Assembly (NCBI GenBank): GCA_001782075.1
Contig: MFNO01000021.1
Coordinates: forward strand, 1 to 48,008
Source: Candidatus Levybacteria bacterium RIFCSPHIGHO2_01_FULL_38_26
GTDB taxonomy: Bacteria; Patescibacteriota; Microgenomatia; Levybacterales; UBA12049
Reading direction: 5' to 3'
DNA: 48,008 nt
Shown here: positions 24,587 to 33,092 of the stretch, piece after piece
How positions within the stretch are numbered: position 1 is the first letter of the stretch
Layout of the letters: each line of letters begins with the position of its first letter
The notes under the pieces: model-generated
The model's input: only the letters and a program-made list of their open reading frames with translations
Database searches by the model: none
What the model was told of the DNA's origin: nothing
Program-made: the position numbers and the translations under genes

Positions 24587-25708
24587 TTATAAAATCTCCT
24601 TTATATAAGATACTAATTGTTTTCCGACTGCTTTTGGATTAAATTTTTCCTGGTACAATTTGTATCCATTCATCGCTATTTCACTTCTGAGCTTCGGACT
24701 ATCTTTTAGCTCAATTATTGATTTTACCAATTCTTTCGGATCTGCAGGTTTTACCAAATACATGTTTTTTTTGTGTGTAAATATGCTTCTTGCCACTGGA
24801 GAATCAGCTGTCAAAACAACCCTGCCAAGAGCCAAACCTTGATAAACTTTGTTTGGAATCACTCTGTCAACTGTCGGGTGTTTTTGTAAAAAACCTAAGA
24901 ATATATCCGCGGTCTGCATAATTTTCAAATGCTCGTTTTCCGGAGTATTATGGTAAAAAACTACATTTGGAAGTTTTAAATCCTTTGCTCTCTTGTAATT
25001 TGCCTCAAAGGTATTACCGTTTCCAATAAAAGTAAAATTAATATCTTTATCCTCCCTTAGTATTCTTGCCGCTTCAATAATATATTCAACCCCATGAATA
25101 GGGCTGTATAGTCCGTAATAAACAACGTTAATTTTTTTATCCATATTTTTATAAGGCGAATAGGCATATCCCTTGTTATCCGCGCCAATTGGAAGCACCC
25201 GAAGTTTTTTCTCTGGTATTCCAAAATCTTTCATCAAAAATTCTTTCTGATATGGTGTGTCGGCAAAAACCAAATCGCACATTTTATAGACAATAGACTC
25301 TGCCAATTTGATTGTTTTTCCTAGCATTGAACCTTTTTTAAGTATCCCTTGTTCGAAGGTAAAACCAATATAAACTATAAGCAGAGGGTTAAACACGAGC
25401 TTTTTTCCGAATATCTTTGCCAATATGTAAGCTAAAAATACATCTACATGTCCTGGGTAGCCAACGTATATTACATCTGTTTTTTTAAATATAGAAAAGT
25501 TTTTTATAATTTCTGTAAAAATTTTGTATTTTCTTAAAATTCTACTCGCAATTTGAAACCAAGACATCTCATCTTTGGTTGTAAGCTTGGTTACTTTTAT
25601 ATGGGCATTAATTTCAACAATAGGAATATTATTCTCCGCCAACCCCTGGAGAATCATTTTGTTGGATGTATAAGTCTTGTCGTAAGTTCCAAAATAACAA
25701 ATCTTCAT
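24587..25708 (-). CDS. GT4-type (GT-B) glycosyltransferase
   Basis: A 373-residue two-domain GT-B enzyme. N-terminal domain: MKICYFGTYDKTYTSN..., IYVGYPGHVDVFLAYILAK. C-terminal domain: VVYYGLYSPIHGVEYIIEAA, NFTFIGNGNTFEANYKRA and the nucleotide-sugar region NKVYQGLALGRVVLTADSPVAR; the EX7E motif of classical GT4 enzymes is not clear, so I leave the family at GT4-like. It probably adds a sugar to a lipid-linked or cytoplasmic glycan intermediate. It sits between two GT2 paralogues with gaps of 1-2 bases. Confidence 0.82.
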   Translation of the reverse strand: MKICYFGTYDKTYTSNKMILQGLAENNIPIVEINAHIKVTKLTTKDEMSWFQIASRILRKYKIFTEIIKNFSIFKKTDVIYVGYPGHVDVFLAYILAKIFGKKLVFNPLLIVYIGFTFEQGILKKGSMLGKTIKLAESIVYKMCDLVFADTPYQKEFLMKDFGIPEKKLRVLPIGADNKGYAYSPYKNMDKKINVVYYGLYSPIHGVEYIIEAARILREDKDINFTFIGNGNTFEANYKRAKDLKLPNVVFYHNTPENEHLKIMQTADIFLGFLQKHPTVDRVIPNKVYQGLALGRVVLTADSPVARSIFTHKKNMYLVKPADPKELVKSIIELKDSPKLRSEIAMNGYKLYQEKFNPKAVGKQLVSYIKEIL

Positions 25709-25709
25709 A

Positions 25710-26624
25710 TTATTTTCTAAATCCTTCCTTTGTGCTTTCCGCGATAACCCATGTGCCCCTCATTTCGTTGACAAAAACAGATCTAATTTTCATAAATATT
25801 AGAACTCCAAGGTACAATGTCAATGTAAATGGGTATCTTAAAAAGTATTTGAAAACATAAGGGATAGCTATGTGTTTTGGAAGATTTGTTTCTTTTGAAA
25901 TAAAACTTTTTCCAAATTCACCGACAAGCTGTTTATAAGACTGAATAAACCTAACGCTTTGTTTTTGATGATCTTTAAAAGTTCCCGGCAAACGGTAATG
26001 AACATTTGCTTTCCGAGAAAACACATATTTGAAATGGTTATAAACAGTATAAAGATACGCATACGCATCCTCGGCGACCACGTTCTTTTTAAACCTAATA
26101 GATTTATATAATCTTTTTGACATTGCTCTTGCTCTTCCATGACATGTATAAATATTGTTGCCGCTATTGATTGACTCAAAAATTTCTTTCTTCAAATTCA
26201 TGCTTATTTTAAGAATTTCTTCAAATTTACTTTTGGCCCAATACTCTTTTACTCTCGCGGAAGCTAGGTCCGCGTCTTGTTTTAAGATTGGTTCTATTAA
26301 TTTCTCAATCATATGTTGATCTCTAATTAAAATGTCCGCATCAAGAAGTACTAAAATATCCGATTTTGTCTTCCCTATAATTTCGTTCATGGCATATGAT
26401 TTCCCCATGCGTTTTTTTCCCGAAATTATTTCAAGATTAGCTATTTTTGTTTTATTCACAACTTCCAATGTACCGTCGGTACTTGCGTCTGAATAAACAA
26501 TCACCCTTTCGATTTTCGCAGAGGAAATTGTTTGAGACTCGACGCTCCTAAGAAGTGAGCCGATATTTTTTACCTCGTTGTATGCCGGGATACCAATTGT
26601 TAATGTATTTTTATATTTTTTCAT
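25710..26624 (-). CDS. GT2 family glycosyltransferase (paralogue 4)
   Basis: About 304 residues from the ATG at 26624 (MKKYKNTLTIGIPAYNEV); the longer frame only adds sequence overlapping the deacetylase gene. Motifs: GIPAYNEVKNIGSLLRS, VIVYSDASTDGTLEVV, LLDADILIRD (DxD), YTCHGRARAMSKRLYKS, then HYRLPGTFKDHQKQSVRF, a C-terminal hydrophobic segment (LTLYLGVLIFMK) and TWVIAESTK. It differs from the other three in lacking the CGNPxP motif (it has ASARVKEYWAKSKFEE instead). It follows the deacetylase gene by 4 bases. Confidence 0.85.
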   Translation of the reverse strand: MKKYKNTLTIGIPAYNEVKNIGSLLRSVESQTISSAKIERVIVYSDASTDGTLEVVNKTKIANLEIISGKKRMGKSYAMNEIIGKTKSDILVLLDADILIRDQHMIEKLIEPILKQDADLASARVKEYWAKSKFEEILKISMNLKKEIFESINSGNNIYTCHGRARAMSKRLYKSIRFKKNVVAEDAYAYLYTVYNHFKYVFSRKANVHYRLPGTFKDHQKQSVRFIQSYKQLVGEFGKSFISKETNLPKHIAIPYVFKYFLRYPFTLTLYLGVLIFMKIRSVFVNEMRGTWVIAESTKEGFRK

Positions 26625-26628
26625 ATAT

Positions 26629-27456
26629 CTAAACTTTTTCTGAAATAAATACTTTCCAAATGTCAAAGTTATTTAAAATTTTTCGTAAAAAATGGGTAGT
26701 TGATGAATAAAGAGATGGAAACTCAGATAATGAATGAGTTTTGTTTATTACAGTACGGGGAATCGAAAATCGTCCAAATTCTTTACTCAAAGATCCCAAG
26801 TCAACTGAAAAAGCAGCTTCATAACCGGCTTTCTTCACCAGTTCAATTGCGGACTTGTTGTAAATTCCTTTTGGATAAGCAAAAAACTTGATTGGAAAAC
26901 CAAGACGCTTTTCCAAAATTTTTTTCGAGTCTACAATTTCTTGTTCTAATTCAATTCTACTTAATTTATTGAAATTTGCGTGGGTCGCGCTATGACACCC
27001 GATAGAAACCCCCTGCGAATGAAGATATTTTATTTGATCCCAACTCAAAAGCTTGCCTCTATGGTCTAATTCTTTTCTGTTTGCATTTTTTGGATTCGAA
27101 AGAACAAACAAAAGTACCGGAATACTGTGTTTTCTTGTCAACGGCAAAATATCCATAACGCTTGCGTAACCGTCATCGATTGTCAAAACAATCGAAGATC
27201 CTTCAGTCTTTTTTCCTTCAAAAGCCATAAGCGCCTGATCAGCGCTAATGAATCTAGAAGTTTTTAACAGTTTCTGGATCTGCTTCTCAAAATCATTAGT
27301 GGTTACCGAATAAAAATTTCCAGCCTCCTCAATACCATGGTAGCAAATAACACTTACCGCGTTATTATCTATTCCAATTATTCTTGACAGTGAATATATA
27401 GTACTAAGAATAAATCTTTTTGTATAAATAAATAAAACTTTTTTTATTGTTTTCAT
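26629..27456 (-). CDS. Polysaccharide deacetylase (CE4 / NodB domain)
   Basis: A 275-residue protein. An N-terminal hydrophobic segment (about 8-28) may anchor it. The CE4 motifs are present: TIDDGY with Asp94/Asp95 (motif 1), HSATHANF with the zinc-binding His155 and His159 (motif 2), FFAYPKG (motif 3) and a final AAFSVDLGSL stretch. Members remove N- or O-acetyl groups from GlcNAc-type polymers or peptidoglycan. Together with the acetyltransferase next door it would tune the acetylation of the surface polymer (inference). It is 4 bases after the acetyltransferase gene. Confidence 0.9.
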   Translation of the reverse strand: MKTIKKVLFIYTKRFILSTIYSLSRIIGIDNNAVSVICYHGIEEAGNFYSVTTNDFEKQIQKLLKTSRFISADQALMAFEGKKTEGSSIVLTIDDGYASVMDILPLTRKHSIPVLLFVLSNPKNANRKELDHRGKLLSWDQIKYLHSQGVSIGCHSATHANFNKLSRIELEQEIVDSKKILEKRLGFPIKFFAYPKGIYNKSAIELVKKAGYEAAFSVDLGSLSKEFGRFSIPRTVINKTHSLSEFPSLYSSTTHFLRKILNNFDIWKVFISEKV

Positions 27457-27460
27457 ATAA

Positions 27461-28051
27461 TTAATTCCTAGTTCTTTTCCATGTTCTAGATCTGTGGTCG
27501 TATTTTTTAATCACTCTTGCAGGTACTCCGACTGCCACGGAGTAATCCGGAATATCTTTTGTAACCACGCTGTTGGCACCGATTACTGAGTTTTTCCCAA
27601 TCCTAACTCCTGATGATATTGTTACATGCGCGCCAACCCACGAACCCTCATCTATTATAATCGGATCCGCATTTGTCAGAGGCTGATTTACAATCGGCTT
27701 GTTAACTTCCAAATACTGATGATCGTAATCTCCGATAAAGCAATACGGTCCTATCATTACGTCTTTTTTTATATTAACTCCTTTGATAGCATAAACTATT
27801 GTACCTTTGCCCAATCCCACGTTGTCTCCAATTTGAATTACAGGCTTGTCATGAGAAAATGAATCGTTCCGGTAGCGCTCAAATACAGCAAGAGAACAAT
27901 CTTCGTCTATATTGACTTTATCGCCCAAATGAATCAATTTGGAATTTTCAACTTTTATATTCCTTTCAAAAGAAACCATGGATCCCATATGATGAAATCT
28001 CGAAAAGAATAAGTGTTTTGAGTACCTTACGGCTTTAATTAATTTTTTCAT
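27461..28051 (-). CDS. Left-handed beta-helix sugar O-acetyltransferase
   Basis: A 196-residue hexapeptide-repeat acyltransferase (WbbJ/LacA/NodL-like). The repeats run from about IQIGDNVGLGKGTIVYAIKGVNIKKDVMIG through IIIDEGSWVGAHVTISSGVRIGKNSVIGANSVVTKDIPDYSVAVGVPARVIKK, a standard C-terminal pattern for this family. The likely catalytic His lies in the GDYDHQYLE loop. Such enzymes transfer acetyl from acetyl-CoA to sugar hydroxyls. It lies 2 bases after the large glycosyltransferase fusion, which suggests it decorates that polymer. Confidence 0.9.
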   Translation of the reverse strand: MKKLIKAVRYSKHLFFSRFHHMGSMVSFERNIKVENSKLIHLGDKVNIDEDCSLAVFERYRNDSFSHDKPVIQIGDNVGLGKGTIVYAIKGVNIKKDVMIGPYCFIGDYDHQYLEVNKPIVNQPLTNADPIIIDEGSWVGAHVTISSGVRIGKNSVIGANSVVTKDIPDYSVAVGVPARVIKKYDHRSRTWKRTRN

Positions 28052-28053
28052 AT

Positions 28054-31000
28054 TTATTTTGTTGATTTTTTAACAAACGCAATTTTGCCGATTGCATTAT
28101 AAAGATAACTCTTTCTCAATCCATTTTCCAAGATGTGGTAAAAATTCCCGGCGCTTTTATCCCAGCTGAAATTTTTGGACCATAAATAAGCCCCTTTTGA
28201 CATTTCTTCTCTATATTTTTTGGACATTATAAAATCCCTCATCGCGCCAGCAAACGCCTCGATGTTTCTTGGTGGAACTAACACTCCTGTCTGATTGTTG
28301 ACTATAGAATCGCGAAGCCCCGAGACATTGGAGGCTATAACCGGCGTTCCTGAAGCATTCGCCTCAATAACCGTAATTCCCCATCCCTCAAGAAGAGACG
28401 GCTGAAGAACAACCCAAGCCTGTGATAGAAGCAGCGCCTTGTCAGAGTCTGAAATTTTTCCATAAAATATAACTTTGTCAGCCACTTTTAGTCTTGCGGC
28501 CAGCCCAGCCAACCTGTCCATCATTTCTCCCTCTCCAACGATAGAAAGCTCAGCGGAGGGCTGATTTCTCACAACTTCTGCAAACGCCCGAATTGCAATG
28601 TCAATATTTTTATACGGCTTGAGTCTGCCCAAATAAAGAAAAGATGGATAATTAGTTTTTTGAGATTTATAGAACTTAGAATCTTCTATTCCAGGATGCA
28701 ACACTTCAATATTCCCGGATTTTGCAAGTCCCAAATTTTCTATTTCTTTTTTTGAGGATTCTGATACCGTAATTATGGTGTTGTTTTTATAGACCAAAGG
28801 CATAAGTCGCGCTTCCATAAATCTGGCTATAAACGACAATGGAAAAACTAAATGTTTCCTAAAAACTTCCTGATGCACGTGGTGAATAAGCAAGAAGACC
28901 GGAATTTTTGCGTAAAGAGGGGTGAAGAAGGGTATTCCGTTCTCCGAATCTATAATTACATCATATTTTCCTCTGAATCTAAGCATATAGTACAAAAACG
29001 CCCAGAAGTAAACCATATATTGTCCTCCCCGCCGCACAATCTGTATACCGTCTATGACTTGATTTCTGGGACTGTGGGCATCGTTGCCGCAAAAAATAGT
29101 CACACGATTGCCCTCTTTTACCCATCTTTTCGAGAGTTCATGAATATAGCCCTCAGCTCCTCCGGCCCAGATATGACGGGTATCTCTCCAGTTAAATATA
29201 AGAATTCTTAATCTGTTTTCCCCGATCCTCTGCCTTTCTGCTTTCTCAAAAACAAGACTTAGCAAATCGTTGGCAAAATTTTCAAATACTCTAACCTGGG
29301 CTACAAAAACGTGAAGGAGTATAACAAACGACAAGTTTAGCATTCCCGTTATTGCCATTGCGTTAACCAACGATTGAATGTTTCGATGATCCAAAGATAT
29401 TAACGATATCTGAACGATTGCCAGTAAAAAGGTGATAACTGAAAAAGTATAGACTTTTTTAGCCTGATAGTAGCTGACAAATACTCTGGAGAGTGAAAAG
29501 AGCACGAAAGCAAAGGTAAATAAAGGAAGATAAGAAACAATAGAATTTGCCTTTTCTCCAAAAAGTATTGGAACTGTCACAAAACCGAGCACTCCAAAGG
29601 CAACAAATCCAATAAATGTCAGGAAATAGGTTGAACCTAAAATCTTAAAGAAAGTTTTTCCCGAGTTTTTCATCGCCCCTTCGTTGAAAGAAACAAGTGG
29701 CATGACAAACTGCGATGCAAGGCTGCCTAAGAAATAGACCATCTTTCCAACCAAAGAGACAAGCGCATAACGCCCGGCATCCTCGGGAGATAAATAGTGC
29801 TTTGCCAAAATAATATCAAGGCTTAAGAATGTAATGGTTGAAAGCCCTGAAAGCAAAGAGGCGACAAAAAATTTTTTGGGAAACAATACGTGAGCCTCCA
29901 TTATCTCCTTCTTTAATCGGCTCTTTCCGACATTGGCAAGAATTGCGCTTGAAAGAAAAGAAATAAAAATAGCAATCGGAATCGCGGTATAAGCAAATAC
30001 CAAAAGTTGTGTTTCCTCAAAAATATAGACTACCAAAAGCTTTGTTATCGGCTCAACAAGAGACACAACCGCCAAATATCCAAATAAAAGTTTTCCCGCA
30101 ATATATCCTCTGTCAACAGCGGCAATCATCCCAAAAACCCAAACAGGAGCAAACATAAGGAATGGAAGCATGCTGTTAGCAAGAAAATAATTCATCAAAA
30201 ACGGCGCGGCAGCAATCCAGGCTCCCAAAAATACAATCGAAATATACAAAGATCTTTTTCTAACCCACGCCCAAAATGCTTGAGCATCTTGGGTTCCAAA
30301 ACGGCCTTCTAGAAATCCGCTCCTGTAGTTGACTGTTGATCCAATAGCCGAATACGGAATTTGTGTAAAGTAAAGAAATGACGAAACAAGACTCACCAGT
30401 CCAAAATTGGCAAGATCAAGAACGCGCCCCAGGTAGGCGTTGAAAGCAAAATTCAAAAAATTCGCAACAACGGAAGCAACTATCAAAGACGCTCCGCCTA
30501 TATAAGCTTTCTTTGAAAGAATAAGATTAGCAAACCTTCTATAGACTGGGATAGGCAGTATTTGCTGTTCCCTCTCAAGTGTGGCAACGGTAATTTCAGC
30601 CAGGCTGGTCTTGGCCTTCTGTAGATGAAAACCATGAACAGTTTTTTCCCAATAATGAGGCCTGAATATCAGCTGATACAATGCTATAGCTCCTGCTATA
30701 CTAATCATCAACCAATAAAAAGGAACTAAAAGAACGTATTTGACAAGATGCCATTGATTCCTCTTAGCGCAACCAACCATGTAGTAATACAAAAATAAAA
30801 AATTACCAAAAACAAGAGAAGTTACAGCCATGTAAAAAACAGGTGTCGGGTATAGTGCTTCGATCGCCTCGCCAACATAAGCATAAAGCGCAAAGTACGA
30901 AATTGTCGCTACCCACAAAATCGGATTGATGAGAATAAAAGCTATTTTTCCTCCAATTACCAAATGGAAAATAAGCGCATGAATTCCTAAATCTTTTGCG

Positions 31001-32760
31001 GATTTGAAAAGCTCCCGCGTATGGACGAAATAGGTCTGCATGTAGCCTTTAAGCCAGCGGGAACGCTGCCTGAGCCAATTTCCAAAACGGCTGTTTGCTT
31101 CCTCAAGAGTTGTTGAGTTAATAATTGCTGTTTTGTACCCTCTTTTAAACAGCCTCACACCCAAATCCGCGTCCTCAGTAACATTGAACGGATCCCAACC
31201 CTGCAATTTCTTAAGGTCGGAAGTCCTAAAGTGATTACTTGTACCGCCCAATGGAATCGTTGTATTAATTGACTGAAGCCCGGTAAGAGTAATGTCAAAC
31301 CACAAAGAATATTCCGCAGTAAAAAAACGGGTGATGAAGTTATGGTCCGGATTGTAGTAATTCAGCTTTGCCTGAAGACAAATGACGTCTTTTCCCGCTT
31401 TTCCAAATCCAAAATACGCTTTTTTGAGCTGAAGCGGATCAGGAATATCTTCCGCGTCGTAAACAACCAAATATTCTCCCCTGGCTTTTCCCAAACCATA
31501 ATTACATGCCTTGGGTTTGGTTTTTGGATGAGAATTGGGAACAACAATTGATCTAACGTAAAAAGGAAGCTTCATCTTTGAAACAACTTCAATAGTTTCT
31601 TTGTCATCTTCCTCCAAAAGCAGCATCACATCCAGTTTTTCTTTGGGCCAATCAAGTTTTGCAACGGCTTCTAAAAATTGAGACACAACGTCTGCCTCTC
31701 TATACAATGGACAAAGTATTGAATATACGGGAAGATGTGAGGAAACCTGACTTTCAAGTTCTTTTTCTTCCAGGTTAATTTCATAAGACAGATGCAGACT
31801 TCTTAAAACCAGATAAAGATTGAATATTACATCCATAAAATATATAAAGCTCAATATCGCAACTGCGACTAAGATAGCCTCCAAAGTAAAAAAGATAAGA
31901 CCTAACGCAATGTCTACTAAAAGCAGAGTCAAAATTATTTTCTGAGAAAAACTAAGAGTTTGAAGAGCTGAAACTTTATGAGACAGCGTTGTATGAGTAA
32001 TGTATTTTTTCTTCCCATGCCCCACCCCCGCGCCAATCATCGAAGCTTCATCTATTGGAGGAATTAAGACGGGATGAATTTTTTTGAATCGAAGAAACAA
32101 GGCATTTTTGCCTATTTCAAAAGAAGTTTTAAATACGCCTATCTTTGAAGCGCCTTCTTTCCGATAGTCAAAATTGATCTCGTGCTCCGCTATTTTAAAT
32201 CCGGCTTCTTTAGCGCGATGTAAAAATTCCAAATCAAAAGACCATCCCCCCGATGGATTGAATCTAACTGATTCAAAAGTTTCGCGCCTAAAAACTTTTA
32301 AGCCTGACTGGATATCCTGACCAAGTCCAAACAAAATTTTTCCAAAAAACAATCTGAATCCATTACTGACAATTTTTCTAAATACTGATCCTTTGTAATT
32401 TCGTCTTTTTGCCACTACCACATCTTTTTTTTCAAGAACCCTCACCATATTGGGAATTTCTTCGGGTGGATACTGCAAATCGGCATCAATCATTGCCAAA
32501 ATTGTCCCACTTGCTCTTTCAAAGCCCTCTATAAGAGAATACGCTTTTCCTCTATTTCCTATCTTTCTGTGAAGAATTATTTGAGAACTATCGGTGAATT
32601 GCTTCAGATACTCATAAGTTCCATCTGTAGAGTGATCGTCAACAAAAATTATTTCATAAGGAATATCTGACTTATGCAAAGAAGAAGTCAAACGAAACAT
32701 AAGTTCCTCTATGTTTTTCAACTCGTTATAAACAGGCACTATTACGCTAATCTTTTTCAT
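28054..32760 (-). CDS. Four-module polysaccharide assembly fusion: GT2, GT2 synthase, flippase, GT-B
   Basis: A single uninterrupted frame of about 1,570 residues. Module 1 (about 5-235) is a DPM1-like GT2 (VIVPVYNELKNIEEL, VDDHSTDGTYEYL, DADLQYPPEE, SGLKVFRR). Two membrane segments (about 276-325) follow. Module 2 (about 345-705) is a processive-type GT2 with a VVYDAEDIPD metal motif, TEDADLG at 531 and the QRSRW motif at 568-572, then several membrane helices. Module 3 (about 755-1160) is a Wzx/MATE-like flippase with about twelve helices. Module 4 (about 1185-1555) is a GT-B glycosyltransferase with FLYLGRLKPYKN and an EX7E pair (Glu1461, Glu1469). Start candidates are 32769 (TTG), 32766 and 32760; the last gives MKKISVIVP. 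It overlaps the HTH gene. Coupled priming, polymerisation and export in one chain is inference. Confidence 0.9.
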   Translation of the reverse strand: MKKISVIVPVYNELKNIEELMFRLTSSLHKSDIPYEIIFVDDHSTDGTYEYLKQFTDSSQIILHRKIGNRGKAYSLIEGFERASGTILAMIDADLQYPPEEIPNMVRVLEKKDVVVAKRRNYKGSVFRKIVSNGFRLFFGKILFGLGQDIQSGLKVFRRETFESVRFNPSGGWSFDLEFLHRAKEAGFKIAEHEINFDYRKEGASKIGVFKTSFEIGKNALFLRFKKIHPVLIPPIDEASMIGAGVGHGKKKYITHTTLSHKVSALQTLSFSQKIILTLLLVDIALGLIFFTLEAILVAVAILSFIYFMDVIFNLYLVLRSLHLSYEINLEEKELESQVSSHLPVYSILCPLYREADVVSQFLEAVAKLDWPKEKLDVMLLLEEDDKETIEVVSKMKLPFYVRSIVVPNSHPKTKPKACNYGLGKARGEYLVVYDAEDIPDPLQLKKAYFGFGKAGKDVICLQAKLNYYNPDHNFITRFFTAEYSLWFDITLTGLQSINTTIPLGGTSNHFRTSDLKKLQGWDPFNVTEDADLGVRLFKRGYKTAIINSTTLEEANSRFGNWLRQRSRWLKGYMQTYFVHTRELFKSAKDLGIHALIFHLVIGGKIAFILINPILWVATISYFALYAYVGEAIEALYPTPVFYMAVTSLVFGNFLFLYYYMVGCAKRNQWHLVKYVLLVPFYWLMISIAGAIALYQLIFRPHYWEKTVHGFHLQKAKTSLAEITVATLEREQQILPIPVYRRFANLILSKKAYIGGASLIVASVVANFLNFAFNAYLGRVLDLANFGLVSLVSSFLYFTQIPYSAIGSTVNYRSGFLEGRFGTQDAQAFWAWVRKRSLYISIVFLGAWIAAAPFLMNYFLANSMLPFLMFAPVWVFGMIAAVDRGYIAGKLLFGYLAVVSLVEPITKLLVVYIFEETQLLVFAYTAIPIAIFISFLSSAILANVGKSRLKKEIMEAHVLFPKKFFVASLLSGLSTITFLSLDIILAKHYLSPEDAGRYALVSLVGKMVYFLGSLASQFVMPLVSFNEGAMKNSGKTFFKILGSTYFLTFIGFVAFGVLGFVTVPILFGEKANSIVSYLPLFTFAFVLFSLSRVFVSYYQAKKVYTFSVITFLLAIVQISLISLDHRNIQSLVNAMAITGMLNLSFVILLHVFVAQVRVFENFANDLLSLVFEKAERQRIGENRLRILIFNWRDTRHIWAGGAEGYIHELSKRWVKEGNRVTIFCGNDAHSPRNQVIDGIQIVRRGGQYMVYFWAFLYYMLRFRGKYDVIIDSENGIPFFTPLYAKIPVFLLIHHVHQEVFRKHLVFPLSFIARFMEARLMPLVYKNNTIITVSESSKKEIENLGLAKSGNIEVLHPGIEDSKFYKSQKTNYPSFLYLGRLKPYKNIDIAIRAFAEVVRNQPSAELSIVGEGEMMDRLAGLAARLKVADKVIFYGKISDSDKALLLSQAWVVLQPSLLEGWGITVIEANASGTPVIASNVSGLRDSIVNNQTGVLVPPRNIEAFAGAMRDFIMSKKYREEMSKGAYLWSKNFSWDKSAGNFYHILENGLRKSYLYNAIGKIAFVKKSTK

Positions 32761-32962
32761 AAACATCAACTTCTCTATTTATTGTCTTGTGTTTTTTGAC
32801 GAAAGAGGAAAGTGCGGATTTTTCAACGCGGTAATGGCCCCCAAACTCTATTGCTTCAAGTTTTTTCTCTTTGATATATTTATAAACCGTTAGAACGCTC
32901 AGCTTCAGAAAAGCCGAAACTTCTTTGACTGTTAAAAGCTCGCTTCCAATACTATAAGTCAT
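32747..32962 (-). CDS. Small helix-turn-helix (excisionase/MerR-type) DNA-binding protein
   Basis: A 71-residue protein consisting of one winged HTH: LLTVKEVSAFLKLSVLTVYKYIKEKKLEAIEFGGHYRVEKSALSSFV, the layout of the 'HTH_17' excisionase-like family. It could be a regulator of the polysaccharide operon that starts immediately after it (overlap with the fusion gene), or a remnant of a mobile element. No integrase is in the window, which favours a regulator. It is the first gene after a good sigma70-type promoter. Confidence 0.82.
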   Translation of the reverse strand: MTYSIGSELLTVKEVSAFLKLSVLTVYKYIKEKKLEAIEFGGHYRVEKSALSSFVKKHKTINREVDVYEKD

Positions 32963-32981
32963 AATTTAATTAAGAAGCGAT

Positions 32982-33011
32982 ATTTTAACACGAAATGACC
33001 TATTTTGTCAA
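32982..33011 (-). promoter_or_regulatory. Promoter of the polysaccharide island
   Basis: Minus-strand TTGACA (33011-33006), 18 bases, TAAAAT (32987-32982), 19 bases before the HTH gene ATG. The upstream 80 bases to glmS are very AT-rich and hold the inverted repeat gtataa-N5-ttatac, a possible operator. No GC-rich terminator hairpin after glmS was seen. Confidence 0.7.
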
Positions 33012-33092
33012 TCTTTTATATATATTTAGTATAAGTAAGTTATACACAGATATATATTATAATAAGAAGAGATGGGGAAACAAAGTGGATTA

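Noticed and set aside
32747-32962. HTH protein as phage or plasmid excisionase
   Set aside because: No integrase, att-like repeats or phage genes are nearby; a local regulator is simpler.
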